This document shows positions 24,885 to 33,211 of a stretch of 64,000 bases of DNA, piece after piece. The stretch comes from Sphingobacterium sp. ML3W (GTDB lineage: Bacteria; Bacteroidota; Bacteroidia; Sphingobacteriales; Sphingobacteriaceae). The notes beneath the pieces are model-generated. The model was not told the DNA's origin. It was given only the letters and a program-made list of their open reading frames with translations, and ran no database searches. The position numbers and the translations under genes were made by a program. Where the stretch lies: NCBI RefSeq assembly GCF_029542085.1, contig NZ_CP107036.1:5642001-5706000 (forward strand), given 5' to 3'. Numbering within the stretch: the stretch's first letter is position 1; every line of letters begins with the position of its first letter.

Positions 24885-27110
24885 ATGTCAAATTTTCAAG
24901 TCGATCGAGAAAACACAGCATTTATGCAGGCTGTTGCATTTGTTAACCAAACCAATCAGAATGTATTTATTACAGGAAAAGCAGGTACGGGAAAGACGAC
25001 TTTCTTGAAGTATATTCGTGAGCATAGCTATAAGAAAATGGCGATTACTGCGCCAACGGGAGTAGCTGCCATGAATGCTGGTGGGACGACACTTCACTCT
25101 TTATTTTGGCTTCCTTTCGGAACGTTTGTTGAAGATTATGAGTTGCGCTGGGATGAGCAGGATAGTCATATTTATAATAAATCGCGTTTGTTCAGTACAA
25201 TAAAGCTAACGAAACAACGTCGGGCGATTTTACAGGAACTTGAGTTATTGATTATCGATGAGGTTTCGATGGTACGGGCAGATACATTGGATGCGATCAA
25301 TGTGATATTACAATCTGTTCGTCGCGATATGCGTCCGTTCGGGGGATTACAGGTATTATTTATTGGCGATTTATATCAATTGCCTCCAGTGGTCAAAGAT
25401 GCGGAATGGAATATTCTCCGCGATCATTATTCGTCTGTATTCTTCTTCAATGCGAAGATTCTAAGGGACAGCCCTTTGGTCATGCTAGAGCTTAATAAAA
25501 TTTATCGTCAGCAGGATGAAGGGTTTATTTCAATATTGAATGCGATACGGAATAATCAATGTACCAGTGAAATGCTAACCACCTTAAATGGCTATTACCA
25601 ACAGGATTTTGTGCCAAAAGAGGAGGAGCAATATATTACATTGACATCCCATAATCGGAATGCGGATGAGATCAACAGTGCAAAATTGGCTTCGTTGTCG
25701 GGAAAGATGCTTAATTTAAAAGCCGTTGTGAAGGATGACTTTGCGCAAGGATCTTATCCTGCCGAGGAAACGCTGTCCTTAAAAATAGGAGCACAGGTGA
25801 TGTTCATTCGGAATGATTCTGGTGATGAGCGGAAGTATTACAATGGTAAGATCGGTACGGTAAAACATATTGATACAACACAAGGAACAGTATCAGTTAC
25901 TTTTCCTGACGGTTCTGACGAGGTGACAGTCAAAAGAGAGACCTGGGAAAATATCCGTTATAATTATGATAAAGGGCAGGATCAAATCAAAGAAGAGATC
26001 TTGGGGACATTTTCTCAATTTCCTTTGCGACTGGCTTGGGCTATTACAATCCATAAGAGCCAGGGTCTGACTTTTCAGAAAGCAATTATTGATGCGGGTA
26101 CCTCGTTTGCGGCCGGACAGGTCTATGTTGCGTTAAGCCGTTTGACGAGTTTGGACGGGCTTGTACTTAAATCCATTATTCCATCTTATGCCATTCGTAC
26201 AGATTATCAGGTGGTCGAGTTTGCGCAACGAGCGCATTCCCAGTCCAGTATTAACGAAATATTGGAACAGTGCCAACGAAATTATCTGGGACAGATTTTG
26301 ATGAATGGTTTTCGGTGGGATGGCCTTTTGGTGGAAACTTCGGAATTGCTGAAATCAATGGATGAACGCAATATCGATGGGAAAGAGCAGGCTGTTCAAT
26401 TTTTTCAGGAGATCGTTAAACAGCTCCAGACACAGGAGAAGGTGGCCCACAAATTTATCGTTGTCCTTTATGATCTCCTTAGGGATAAGGATGCGATTGA
26501 TTATGACCTGATTTGCGAGCGTTCTACTGCCGCTGTAAATTGGTTTTTACCACGGATGGATAAGGATCTTATTGCGGCCCTGACAAAGCATATTGAAGAA
26601 TATCAGATCCGCAAGCGGACAAAGAAATATGTTGATGAATTGAAAGCAATATTGTTGGATTATAAGCGGAAACGTGAGCAGTTGCAACATTGTCTAATTA
26701 TTGCCGAAACGCTATCCAAAAGAGAAGATTTTCAAACAGCTATGCTTGATGTAGCTGCTCAGGTCAAGACAAAAGAAAAAGATGAATTGGCCGCACAAAG
26801 CGCTGACGAAGAAGGAGCTAAAAAGCTGGATACAAAGGATATTTCGTTAGAAATGTTTAAAGAGGGGATGAGTATCGCTGATATTGCGAGCAAGCGTGGG
26901 ATGGTCGCTGGTACAATCTATGGGCATCTGATTAATTTTGTAGGGACAGAGGTAGAGGCAACAGAATTAATTGATCAAGAAAAGCTTGACCGCATCCTTG
27001 ATGTCATTCGTGCAAATCCAGACAAATCATCTTCTGAACTGAAGATGTTGTTGGGGGCAGATATCGATTATCCTGATATTAAAATTGGACAAAAAGTTTT
27101 AGGATTGTAG
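24885..27110 (+). CDS. PIF1-like SF1 helicase with C-terminal HTH domain
   Basis: A 741-residue DNA helicase. Walker A is GKAGTGKTTFLKYI (near residue 31), with TAPTGVAAMNAGGTTLHSLF (motif Ia) next. The DEAD-type Walker B is LLIIDEVSMVRADTLDA (near 122), then GGLQVLFIGDLYQLPPV (motif III) and the late motifs WAITIHKSQGLTF and VYVALSRLTSLDGL (near 385-425). These are PIF1/RecD-like. Residues 560-741 carry Lys-rich helices and an HTH-like segment (MFKEGMSIADIASKRGMVAGT), resembling the HTH tail of RecQ-type helicases. PIF1 helicases unwind G4 and R-loop structures; the role here is inferred. The atp operon follows on the same strand. Confidence 0.88.
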   Translation: MSNFQVDRENTAFMQAVAFVNQTNQNVFITGKAGTGKTTFLKYIREHSYKKMAITAPTGVAAMNAGGTTLHSLFWLPFGTFVEDYELRWDEQDSHIYNKSRLFSTIKLTKQRRAILQELELLIIDEVSMVRADTLDAINVILQSVRRDMRPFGGLQVLFIGDLYQLPPVVKDAEWNILRDHYSSVFFFNAKILRDSPLVMLELNKIYRQQDEGFISILNAIRNNQCTSEMLTTLNGYYQQDFVPKEEEQYITLTSHNRNADEINSAKLASLSGKMLNLKAVVKDDFAQGSYPAEETLSLKIGAQVMFIRNDSGDERKYYNGKIGTVKHIDTTQGTVSVTFPDGSDEVTVKRETWENIRYNYDKGQDQIKEEILGTFSQFPLRLAWAITIHKSQGLTFQKAIIDAGTSFAAGQVYVALSRLTSLDGLVLKSIIPSYAIRTDYQVVEFAQRAHSQSSINEILEQCQRNYLGQILMNGFRWDGLLVETSELLKSMDERNIDGKEQAVQFFQEIVKQLQTQEKVAHKFIVVLYDLLRDKDAIDYDLICERSTAAVNWFLPRMDKDLIAALTKHIEEYQIRKRTKKYVDELKAILLDYKRKREQLQHCLIIAETLSKREDFQTAMLDVAAQVKTKEKDELAAQSADEEGAKKLDTKDISLEMFKEGMSIADIASKRGMVAGTIYGHLINFVGTEVEATELIDQEKLDRILDVIRANPDKSSSELKMLLGADIDYPDIKIGQKVLGL

Positions 27111-27129
27111 TGGGTAAGGATTTATGATG

Positions 27130-27137
27130 TATATTTG
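27130..27137 (+). promoter_or_regulatory. -7 promoter element of the atp operon (TATATTTG)
   Basis: Exact TAnnTTTG match 22 nt before the TTG start of the AtpZ-like gene. A TTG lies 22 nt upstream of it, longer than the N17-N18 of the best promoters here. Confidence 0.5.
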
Positions 27138-27159
27138 TCAACCTTTTATTATAAGCTAA

Positions 27160-27387
27160 TTGAAAGAGGAGAAAACCAATAAGAAAATTAACAAATGGAT
27201 TGTATTTACTTCCATGCCGATTCAGATGGGCGTGACAATATATTTATTTTATTGGGTCGGGAGTTGGTTAGATAATAAATATGCCATTGCGGGTGAATGG
27301 GGAATGAAGGGATTGACGTTGTTGGGAGTGGTTGTATCCTTGTATCAGTTCATCAGGCAGGCAAATCAAATTAATAAGAATGAATAG
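27160..27387 (+). CDS. AtpZ/AtpI-family ATP synthase assembly protein
   Basis: A 75-residue membrane protein with two TM segments (about 14-34 and 46-64), the usual layout of AtpZ/AtpI proteins that sit upstream of F-type ATP synthase genes and assist assembly or Mg2+ supply. FTSMPIQMGVTIYLFYWVGSWLD resembles the family's first helix and GxWLD motif. The start is TTG at 27160; no in-frame ATG lies before Met19. It overlaps the next gene by 8 nt, suggesting translational coupling. Confidence 0.78.
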   Translation: MKEEKTNKKINKWIVFTSMPIQMGVTIYLFYWVGSWLDNKYAIAGEWGMKGLTLLGVVVSLYQFIRQANQINKNE

Positions 27388-27778
27388 TTATTTGAAAAGC
27401 ATACTTATACTGCTGATCGTCTTTGTGGCAAGTTTTACTGCACATTATTTAGTGATATCCGGAATGAACATGGAACAATACTGGGCCAAAACCTCCTACA
27501 GTCTTGTGGGGCTGTATACTTTTGGATTCTGTTCTTCGTTGCTGGTTGCGGTCTTGATATTTTTTGCAAATTGGTCTATGCCAGAGAAACTGGGGGTTAT
27601 ATTTCTGGGGCTGGTGCTCCTGAAAGGTGTTGCAGGATATATTTATATTAAAGACGGGTTAAAGATCTTTGAAAATAACTTTATCGAATATAACTTTTTG
27701 GTCGTATTTTTTATCTCTCTGTTTGTGGATGTCTATGTCGCTTTTAGTGCTTTAAATCAAGCAGATAAAAAGGTTTAA
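27380..27778 (+). CDS. Four-TM membrane protein of the atp operon (DUF6168-like)
   Basis: The start is set at the ATG at 27380 (MNSYLKSILIL), which overlaps the upstream gene by 8 nt; the frame is open further back but that part lies inside the upstream gene. The 132 residues are almost entirely four TM segments (about 5-25, 36-60, 70-90, 100-122) joined by short loops. A small membrane protein at this position, between atpI and atpB, is a recurring Bacteroidota feature; I believe it corresponds to DUF6168 but cannot verify it. It could correspond in position to E. coli AtpI. Its function is unknown. Confidence 0.65.
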   Translation: MNSYLKSILILLIVFVASFTAHYLVISGMNMEQYWAKTSYSLVGLYTFGFCSSLLVAVLIFFANWSMPEKLGVIFLGLVLLKGVAGYIYIKDGLKIFENNFIEYNFLVVFFISLFVDVYVAFSALNQADKKV

Positions 27779-27830
27779 ACTATTTTTGGAAAAAGTTTAA
27801 ACAAATGGTGATTTATGCCAAATAAAATTG

Positions 27831-27838
27831 TATTTTTG
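27831..27838 (+). promoter_or_regulatory. Internal -7 promoter element before atpB (TATTTTTG)
   Basis: TAnnTTTG match 34 nt before the atpB ATG, which could give the core ATP synthase genes an extra promoter. No clear -33 element. Confidence 0.4.
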
Positions 27839-27872
27839 CGCAAAATTTTTTATTATTCAATAGTAATCTGAA

Positions 27873-28961
27873 ATGGTGAATCTTAAGAGAGCACTTTTAT
27901 TATTTGCAGTAATTTTTCTTGCTGTCAATCCTTTTACCTTAAAAGCAGCTGAGGAAGCGCATGGGGATGCGCCTAAAACCCAAGCTGAGGAAATCAAAGA
28001 GTATAGTCAACATCACTTACAGGATGATCATTATTTTTCTTTGTTCTCCGATCAAAAAGCAGGAAAACATTATGGTTTTCCATTGCCAGTAATTCTTATT
28101 GATAATGGATTGTTTGTTTTTTCTTCTGGCGAGTTTCATCATGGCGAGTCTGTTGTGGAGAAAAACGGTCAATACTATACACTTTACCATGGCAAAATCT
28201 ATAAAACGGACGCTGCAGGTACCTTAAACTTTGATGAAGCACATCACCCTACGAATGCAAAACCTTTAGATTTCTCGATTACAAAGAATGTGGTGGGCCT
28301 GTTATTGGCAGCATTCTTATTGTTCTGGGGTTTCATATGTCTGGCTAAAACATATAAGAAAGGTGTCAATAACCTTCCTAAAGGTGTTGGTCGTGTTTTA
28401 GAACCATTGGTTTTATATGTACGTGATGAGATGGCTGTTCCAAATATTGGTCATCGTTATAAAGAATTTATGCCTTATCTTTTATCTGTGTTTTTCTTGA
28501 TCTTTGTTTTAAACTTGTTGGGTATGACTCCACTAGGTTTTAACGTGACGGGAAATATTACAGTCACTTTATGTTTGGCTTTATTCACTTTCTTTATTAC
28601 CAACTTTAAGGCTAATAAAGATTATTGGAAACACATTTTTTGGATGCCAGGTGTTCCAGTTCCTTTCAAATTTATTTTGGCGCCAATTGAGGTGTTGGGT
28701 ATGTTTACAAAACCTTTCTCCTTGATGTTGCGTTTGTTTGCGAATATTACTGCTGGTCACTCCGTTGTAATGGGTTTGATCGCAATCGTATATTTATTTC
28801 AACAACAGTTGACTGTCGGTGGTAGTATCGGGGTGTCGATGTTGTTGACATTAGTGTTGTTTTTCTTGGAGTTACTGGTTGCGTTTTTGCAGGCCTTTAT
28901 CTTTACAATGTTGTCATCTTTATTTATCGGAATGGCTGTTGAAGAACACGCACATCATTAA
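27873..28961 (+). CDS. atpB: F1Fo ATP synthase subunit a
   Basis: Proton-channel subunit of the Fo rotor/stator. The 362 residues are longer than E. coli's 271 because of an N-terminal signal-peptide-like segment (about 1-25) and an extracytoplasmic region of about 115 residues with many His; this extension is common in Bacteroidota. TM segments follow from about 140. The essential stator Arg is in KPFSLMLRLFANITAGH (near residue 285), and the C-terminal helix LLELLVAFLQAFIFTMLSSLF... carries the conserved Gln. It ends in a His-rich tail. It is followed by atpE after 36 nt. Confidence 0.95.
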   Translation: MVNLKRALLLFAVIFLAVNPFTLKAAEEAHGDAPKTQAEEIKEYSQHHLQDDHYFSLFSDQKAGKHYGFPLPVILIDNGLFVFSSGEFHHGESVVEKNGQYYTLYHGKIYKTDAAGTLNFDEAHHPTNAKPLDFSITKNVVGLLLAAFLLFWGFICLAKTYKKGVNNLPKGVGRVLEPLVLYVRDEMAVPNIGHRYKEFMPYLLSVFFLIFVLNLLGMTPLGFNVTGNITVTLCLALFTFFITNFKANKDYWKHIFWMPGVPVPFKFILAPIEVLGMFTKPFSLMLRLFANITAGHSVVMGLIAIVYLFQQQLTVGGSIGVSMLLTLVLFFLELLVAFLQAFIFTMLSSLFIGMAVEEHAHH

Positions 28962-28997
28962 TTGAATTTTTTTGTTAAATTTTATAAAATAATTATT

Positions 28998-29186
28998 ATG
29001 TACAACTTAATTGGAGCAGGTTTAATCGTAATCGGTGCAGGTTTAGGTTTAGGTAAAATCGGTGGTTCAGCTATGGAAGCTATCGCTCGTCAACCAGAAG
29101 CAGCATCTAAAATTCAAACTGCGATGATCATCATTGGTGCCTTAGTTGAAGGTTTAGCATTCGGTGCTTTAATCTTAGGTAAATAA
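28998..29186 (+). CDS. atpE: F1Fo ATP synthase subunit c
   Basis: Rotor-ring subunit. The ATG at 28998 (MYNLIGAG) is the start; the frame is open further upstream only because of the AT-rich gap. The 62 residues form two TM helices: the first with GAGLIVIGAGLGLGKIGG (Gly-rich packing face), the polar loop EAIARQPEA and the second helix IIIGALVEGLAFGALILG, whose Glu is the proton-binding carboxylate. Sixty-two residues are short compared with 70-80 in many bacteria. A strong hairpin follows at 29210-29246. Confidence 0.93.
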   Translation: MYNLIGAGLIVIGAGLGLGKIGGSAMEAIARQPEAASKIQTAMIIIGALVEGLAFGALILGK

Positions 29187-29209
29187 TCCAAGCTGATTAA
29201 AAGTTTACT

Positions 29210-29246
29210 AAATACAGTTTGCAACGGTTGGTTGCAGACTGTATTT
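29210..29246 (+). promoter_or_regulatory. Intra-operon hairpin after atpE
   Basis: A 16-bp stem (29210-29225 with 29231-29246, one wobble) has a 5-nt loop and is followed by an A-rich run. It lies between atpE and atpF without a T-tract. It could partly terminate transcription or protect the upstream mRNA 3' end, favouring the c subunit, which is needed in about tenfold excess. Confidence 0.6.
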
Positions 29247-29296
29247 AAACAAAAAAATACAAACAAAAGAAAATTATAATTTACAATTGTATATAA

Positions 29297-29797
29297 ATGG
29301 AAGCATTAATTAATCAGTTCTCGTACGGTTTGTTCTTTTGGCAACTAATCATCTTATTGGTTGTGATCTTTTTATTGGGCAAGTTTGCTTGGAAACCTAT
29401 CGTCAACGCTTTGGATGAACGTGAGCAAGGGATTGCGAATGCATTGGAAGCTGCTGAGAAGGCTAAATTAGAAATGGCTCGTTTGACAAATGAGAACGAA
29501 CAATTGCTTAAAGAGGCTCGTGCGGAACGTGATGTTATCCTTAAAGAAGCAAAAGAGCTAAAAGAGAAAATCGTTGCTGAAGCAAGAACACAGGCACAAT
29601 ATGAAGGTGCTAAAATGATTGCTCAAGCGAAAGAGGAGATCGAAGAACAAAAGAATAAAGCTTTGGCTGAGGTAAAATCACAAGTTTCTTCTTTGTCTTT
29701 GGATATCGCTCGTAAAGTGTTAACAAAAGAATTTGAGGACCAAGGTAAGCAAGAAGCTTTAGTGGCAGATTTGCTGAATGATGTTAAATTGAACTAA
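29297..29797 (+). CDS. atpF: F1Fo ATP synthase subunit b
   Basis: Peripheral-stalk subunit that anchors F1 to Fo. The 166 residues include one N-terminal TM helix (about 8-28, with the KFAWKPIVNALDEREQGI junction typical of b subunits) followed by a single long charged helix (30-150; Glu/Lys/Ala heptads such as EAAEKAKLEMARL) for dimerisation. Length is normal (156-170). Next is atpH after 29 nt; the strand, order and spacing are those of the operon. Confidence 0.93.
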   Translation: MEALINQFSYGLFFWQLIILLVVIFLLGKFAWKPIVNALDEREQGIANALEAAEKAKLEMARLTNENEQLLKEARAERDVILKEAKELKEKIVAEARTQAQYEGAKMIAQAKEEIEEQKNKALAEVKSQVSSLSLDIARKVLTKEFEDQGKQEALVADLLNDVKLN

Positions 29798-29826
29798 TCC
29801 GGTCACTCAAATTACGAAATAGAATT

Positions 29827-30369
29827 ATGTCAGTATTTAAAGTAGCATCGAGATATGCAAAGTCATTAATTGACTTGGCTAGCGAGCAAGGCTCACTGGA
29901 GACCATCAAGACAGATATGGATTCGTTCATTGCTGTTTTAAAATCCAGTTCGGAATTGCAGGCTGTTTTGGCCAATCCTATTGTTCCTTTGGACAAGAAG
30001 AAAAACATATTGGATGCTTTATTTAAAGATAAGATCAATCCGAATATCTTGGCATTCTTTAAGATCATGATCAACAAAGGTCGTGGTACAATAGTATATG
30101 CTACTGCTCAGGAATTTGTCCGTGAGTATAACGAGGTAAAAGGTATTGTGAAAGCTACAGTTACATCTGCAGCGCCACTTTCTGAAGCTAATTTGGCAGC
30201 GATGAAAGATGTACTTGCAAAAGAAACCAACGCTCAGGTGATATTGAACAATAAAGTCGATAGCAGTTTGATCGGTGGATTTGTAGTCAATGTTGGCGAC
30301 CGCCAGATTGATGCAAGTATTGCTGGTAAGTTGAATAAATTAGAAAGATATTTGAATCAGGGTAACTAA
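29827..30369 (+). CDS. atpH: F1Fo ATP synthase subunit delta
   Basis: Cap of the peripheral stalk on F1. The 180 residues have the OSCP/delta layout: an N-terminal helical bundle (SVFKVASRYAKSLIDLASEQG, the family start), a central region (LANPIVPLDKKKNILDALF) and a C-terminal domain ending LIGGFVVNVGDRQIDASIAGKLNKL, the G-G-x-x-[IV]-x-[IVx]-G motif. Length 180 fits. It is followed by atpA after 54 nt. Confidence 0.94.
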   Translation: MSVFKVASRYAKSLIDLASEQGSLETIKTDMDSFIAVLKSSSELQAVLANPIVPLDKKKNILDALFKDKINPNILAFFKIMINKGRGTIVYATAQEFVREYNEVKGIVKATVTSAAPLSEANLAAMKDVLAKETNAQVILNNKVDSSLIGGFVVNVGDRQIDASIAGKLNKLERYLNQGN

Positions 30370-30423
30370 GTTATTCTGATACTTGAAGTAAAATAAATCA
30401 AAAAACCCCTTATAATAATTAAA

Positions 30424-31998
30424 ATGATAGAGGTAAGACCAGATGAAGTTTCGGCAATTCTAAGAGAACAATTGTCGGGCTTTAAATCAGAAGCCGAACT
30501 AGAGGAAGTGGGTACCGTACTTGCTGTAGGTGACGGTATTGCTCGTATTTACGGCTTAACTAAAGTTCAGTCCGGTGAGTTGGTTGAATTTGATAACGGA
30601 TTACAAGGTATTGTATTAAACTTAGAAGAAGACAACGTCGGTGTTGTACTTTTAGGTCCTTCTGACGAAATTAAAGAAGGAGATACTATTAAACGTACCA
30701 ACCGTATTGCATCCATCAAAGTTGGAGAAGGTTTGTTGGGACGTGTTGTGAATACATTGGGTCAACCAATTGATGGTAAAGGGCCTATCCAAGGTGAATT
30801 GTATGAAATGCCTATTGAGCGTAAAGCTCCGGGTGTTATCTATCGTCAACCGGTAACTGAGCCATTACAAACAGGTATCAAAGCGATTGATGCGATGATT
30901 CCAGTAGGTCGTGGTCAACGTGAGTTGGTAATCGGTGACCGTCAAACAGGTAAAACTGCGGTTTGTATCGATACGATCTTAAACCAAAAAGAATTCTATG
31001 ATGCAGGTCAACCTGTATTCTGTATCTACGTTGCTGTAGGTCAAAAGAATTCTACTGTAGCGAATATCGTTCGTACATTGGAGGAAAGAGGAGCAATGGC
31101 TTATACAGTTGTAGTCGCTGCTTCTGCGGCGGATCCTGCTCCACTTCAATTCTACGCGCCAATGGCGGGTGCTGCTATCGGTGAGTTCTTCCGTGATACA
31201 GGTCGTCCAGCGTTGATCGTTTATGATGATTTGTCTAAACAAGCTGTGGCTTACCGTGAGGTTTCTTTATTGTTACGTCGTCCTCCAGGCCGCGAAGCAT
31301 ACCCAGGTGACGTATTCTACTTACACAGCCGTTTATTAGAGCGTGCAGCGAAAATCAACTCTTCTGATGATATCGCTCGTAACATGAATGACCTTCCTGA
31401 GTCTATCAAGCATTTGGTTAAAGGTGGTGGTTCATTGACAGCTCTTCCGATCATTGAAACACAAGCAGGTGACGTTTCGGCATATATCCCTACCAACGTA
31501 ATCTCTATTACAGATGGTCAGATCTTCTTGGAGTCTAACTTATTTAATGCTGGTATTCGTCCGGCGATCAACGTAGGTATTTCGGTATCTCGTGTGGGTG
31601 GTAACGCTCAGATCAAACCGATGAAAAAAGTATCAGGTACATTAAAGTTGGATCAAGCGCAGTACCGTGAATTGGAAGCTTTCGCGAAATTCGGTTCTGA
31701 TCTAGATGCCGCTACTAAGGCTGTATTGGATAAAGGTGTTCGTAACGTTGAGATCTTGAAACAAGGTCAATACTCTCCAGTTTCTGTAGAGAAACAAGTT
31801 GCGATCATTTACATTGGAACGAAAGGTTTATTGCGTAATGTTCCAGTAAATAAAGTAAGAGAGTTTGAAGAAGAATTCTTGACACAGTTGGAACAACGTC
31901 ATCCAGAAGTTTTGTCAGCGTTCAAAGCTGGTAAATTCTCTGATGAGTTGACTGCAGTATTAGAAAAAGTAGCTAAGGATTTAGCATCAAAATATTAA
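30424..31998 (+). CDS. atpA: F1Fo ATP synthase subunit alpha
   Basis: Non-catalytic nucleotide-binding subunit of F1. The 524 residues include the P-loop GDRQTGKTA (near residue 174), the Walker B/catalytic-interface region ALIVYDDLSKQAVAYREVS (near 270) and the conserved ending ALRRPPGREAYPGDVFYLHSR in two adjoining parts. The N-terminal beta-barrel begins at VGDGIARIYGL (near 35). Length fits (502-525). Downstream is an AT-rich 78-nt gap with an inverted repeat before atpG. No atpD/atpC follow; in Bacteroidota these are usually at a separate locus. Confidence 0.97.
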   Translation: MIEVRPDEVSAILREQLSGFKSEAELEEVGTVLAVGDGIARIYGLTKVQSGELVEFDNGLQGIVLNLEEDNVGVVLLGPSDEIKEGDTIKRTNRIASIKVGEGLLGRVVNTLGQPIDGKGPIQGELYEMPIERKAPGVIYRQPVTEPLQTGIKAIDAMIPVGRGQRELVIGDRQTGKTAVCIDTILNQKEFYDAGQPVFCIYVAVGQKNSTVANIVRTLEERGAMAYTVVVAASAADPAPLQFYAPMAGAAIGEFFRDTGRPALIVYDDLSKQAVAYREVSLLLRRPPGREAYPGDVFYLHSRLLERAAKINSSDDIARNMNDLPESIKHLVKGGGSLTALPIIETQAGDVSAYIPTNVISITDGQIFLESNLFNAGIRPAINVGISVSRVGGNAQIKPMKKVSGTLKLDQAQYRELEAFAKFGSDLDAATKAVLDKGVRNVEILKQGQYSPVSVEKQVAIIYIGTKGLLRNVPVNKVREFEEEFLTQLEQRHPEVLSAFKAGKFSDELTAVLEKVAKDLASKY

Positions 31999-32015
31999 TT
32001 AGTAATGAGTATTTG

Positions 32016-32044
32016 GTATTGAGTCTATTGACTAGGCTCAATAC
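32016..32044 (+). repeat. Inverted/direct repeat cluster in the atpA-atpG gap
   Basis: GTATTGAG (32016-32023) and CTCAATAC (32037-32044) form an 8-bp stem with a 13-nt loop. Around them are ACTCAATACT and TACTTGATACT-like variants, which look like a short imperfect repeat of a GAGTATTGAGT unit. Such AT-rich mini-repeats are common between Bacteroidota genes. Confidence 0.5.
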
Positions 32045-32076
32045 TCAATACTAGGTACTTGATACTTAAAACAAAT

Positions 32077-32979
32077 ATGGCAAATTTAAAAGAAGTAAGA
32101 AACCGGATTACCTCGGTATCATCAACACAGCAGATCACTAAAGCCATGAAAATGGTTTCGGCTGCTAAATTGAAGCGCGCTACTAACGCTATCTTACAAT
32201 TGCGCCCATATGCGAATAAACTAAGAGATATTTTGGCTGATGTTTCTGCAAGTGTGGAGGGAAGTAATTCTCCTTTCACAGTAGATCGTGAGCCAAATAA
32301 GGTGTTGATCGTTGTTGTTTCTTCTAATAGAGGTTTGGCTGGGGCATTCAACGCGAATGCTATCAAGATGACTAATAACTTGATCGCTAACAAATATGCC
32401 GAGCAGCATGCGAAAGGCAATTTGAGTATCATCGCTATTGGTAAAAAAGGTTACGATTTCTATTCGAAGCGTAATTTCGATGTGATAGCTAACCACTCAG
32501 ACTTGTTTTCTGATTTAAATTTTGGATCTGTTTCTGTAGTGACAGAATTTATCATGGAACAATTTAAGGAAGGTAATTTTGATCGTGTTGAAGTGGTGTA
32601 TAACCAATTCAAAAACGCTGCAGTTCAAGAGTTGACAGCAGAGCAGATTTTGCCTTTATTACCACCTGCGGAGGAAAACACACAACACACGCATAAAGCA
32701 AAAATTGAAGCTGAAGTGGATTATATCATTGAACCTTCCAAAGAGAAGATTATCGAAGAATTAATTCCTAAAGCCATCAAGATTCAATTATACAAAGCTG
32801 TTTTAGATTCCAATGCTTCTGAGCATGGTGCGCGTATGACAGCAATGGATAAAGCAACTGAAAATGCTGGTGACTTAATAAAATCACTTAAGTTATCGTA
32901 CAACCAGGCACGTCAGGCGGCAATTACAACAGAATTGACGGAGATTGTCTCTGGAGCGGCAGCTTTATCAAACGGATAA
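32077..32979 (+). CDS. atpG: F1Fo ATP synthase subunit gamma
   Basis: Central rotor shaft of F1. The ATG at 32077 (MANLKEVRNRITSV) is chosen because the family begins exactly so (LKEIRxRIxSV); the frame is open slightly upstream. The 300 residues include the N-terminal helix with QQITKAMKMVSAAKLKRA, the central Rossmann-like fold (VLIVVVSSNRGLAGAFN) and the C-terminal helix ending SLKLSYNQARQAAITTELTEIVSGA (two adjoining parts), which pairs with the first. It is the last gene of the operon; a terminator follows at 33000-33035. Confidence 0.95.
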   Translation: MANLKEVRNRITSVSSTQQITKAMKMVSAAKLKRATNAILQLRPYANKLRDILADVSASVEGSNSPFTVDREPNKVLIVVVSSNRGLAGAFNANAIKMTNNLIANKYAEQHAKGNLSIIAIGKKGYDFYSKRNFDVIANHSDLFSDLNFGSVSVVTEFIMEQFKEGNFDRVEVVYNQFKNAAVQELTAEQILPLLPPAEENTQHTHKAKIEAEVDYIIEPSKEKIIEELIPKAIKIQLYKAVLDSNASEHGARMTAMDKATENAGDLIKSLKLSYNQARQAAITTELTEIVSGAAALSNG

Positions 32980-32999
32980 TCCTGTAATCGGGAAAGCAT

Positions 33000-33035
33000 A
33001 AAAAAGCGTTAATCGAAAGGTTAACGCTTTTTTTA
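33000..33035 (+). terminator. Terminator of the atp operon
   Basis: A 13-bp stem (33000-33012 with 33021-33033; AAAAGCGTTAA arm) with an 8-nt loop and a T-run, 20 nt after the atpG stop. Confidence 0.87.
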
Positions 33036-33211
33036 TGCGGTTTTAATTTGGAGCCTTTCTATTAATTGGCAGAATGGAAAAGTCGTTATACATAAAAATC
33101 CGGTTTATATTTAAGATGAGTTGAGACTGGAGAAAAATAAGCTGATTTCTTTAATTTTTTGTAGCTTTAATCAATTATTTAAACATTGAAAAATGTCAAA
33201 TCCCTAATTTT

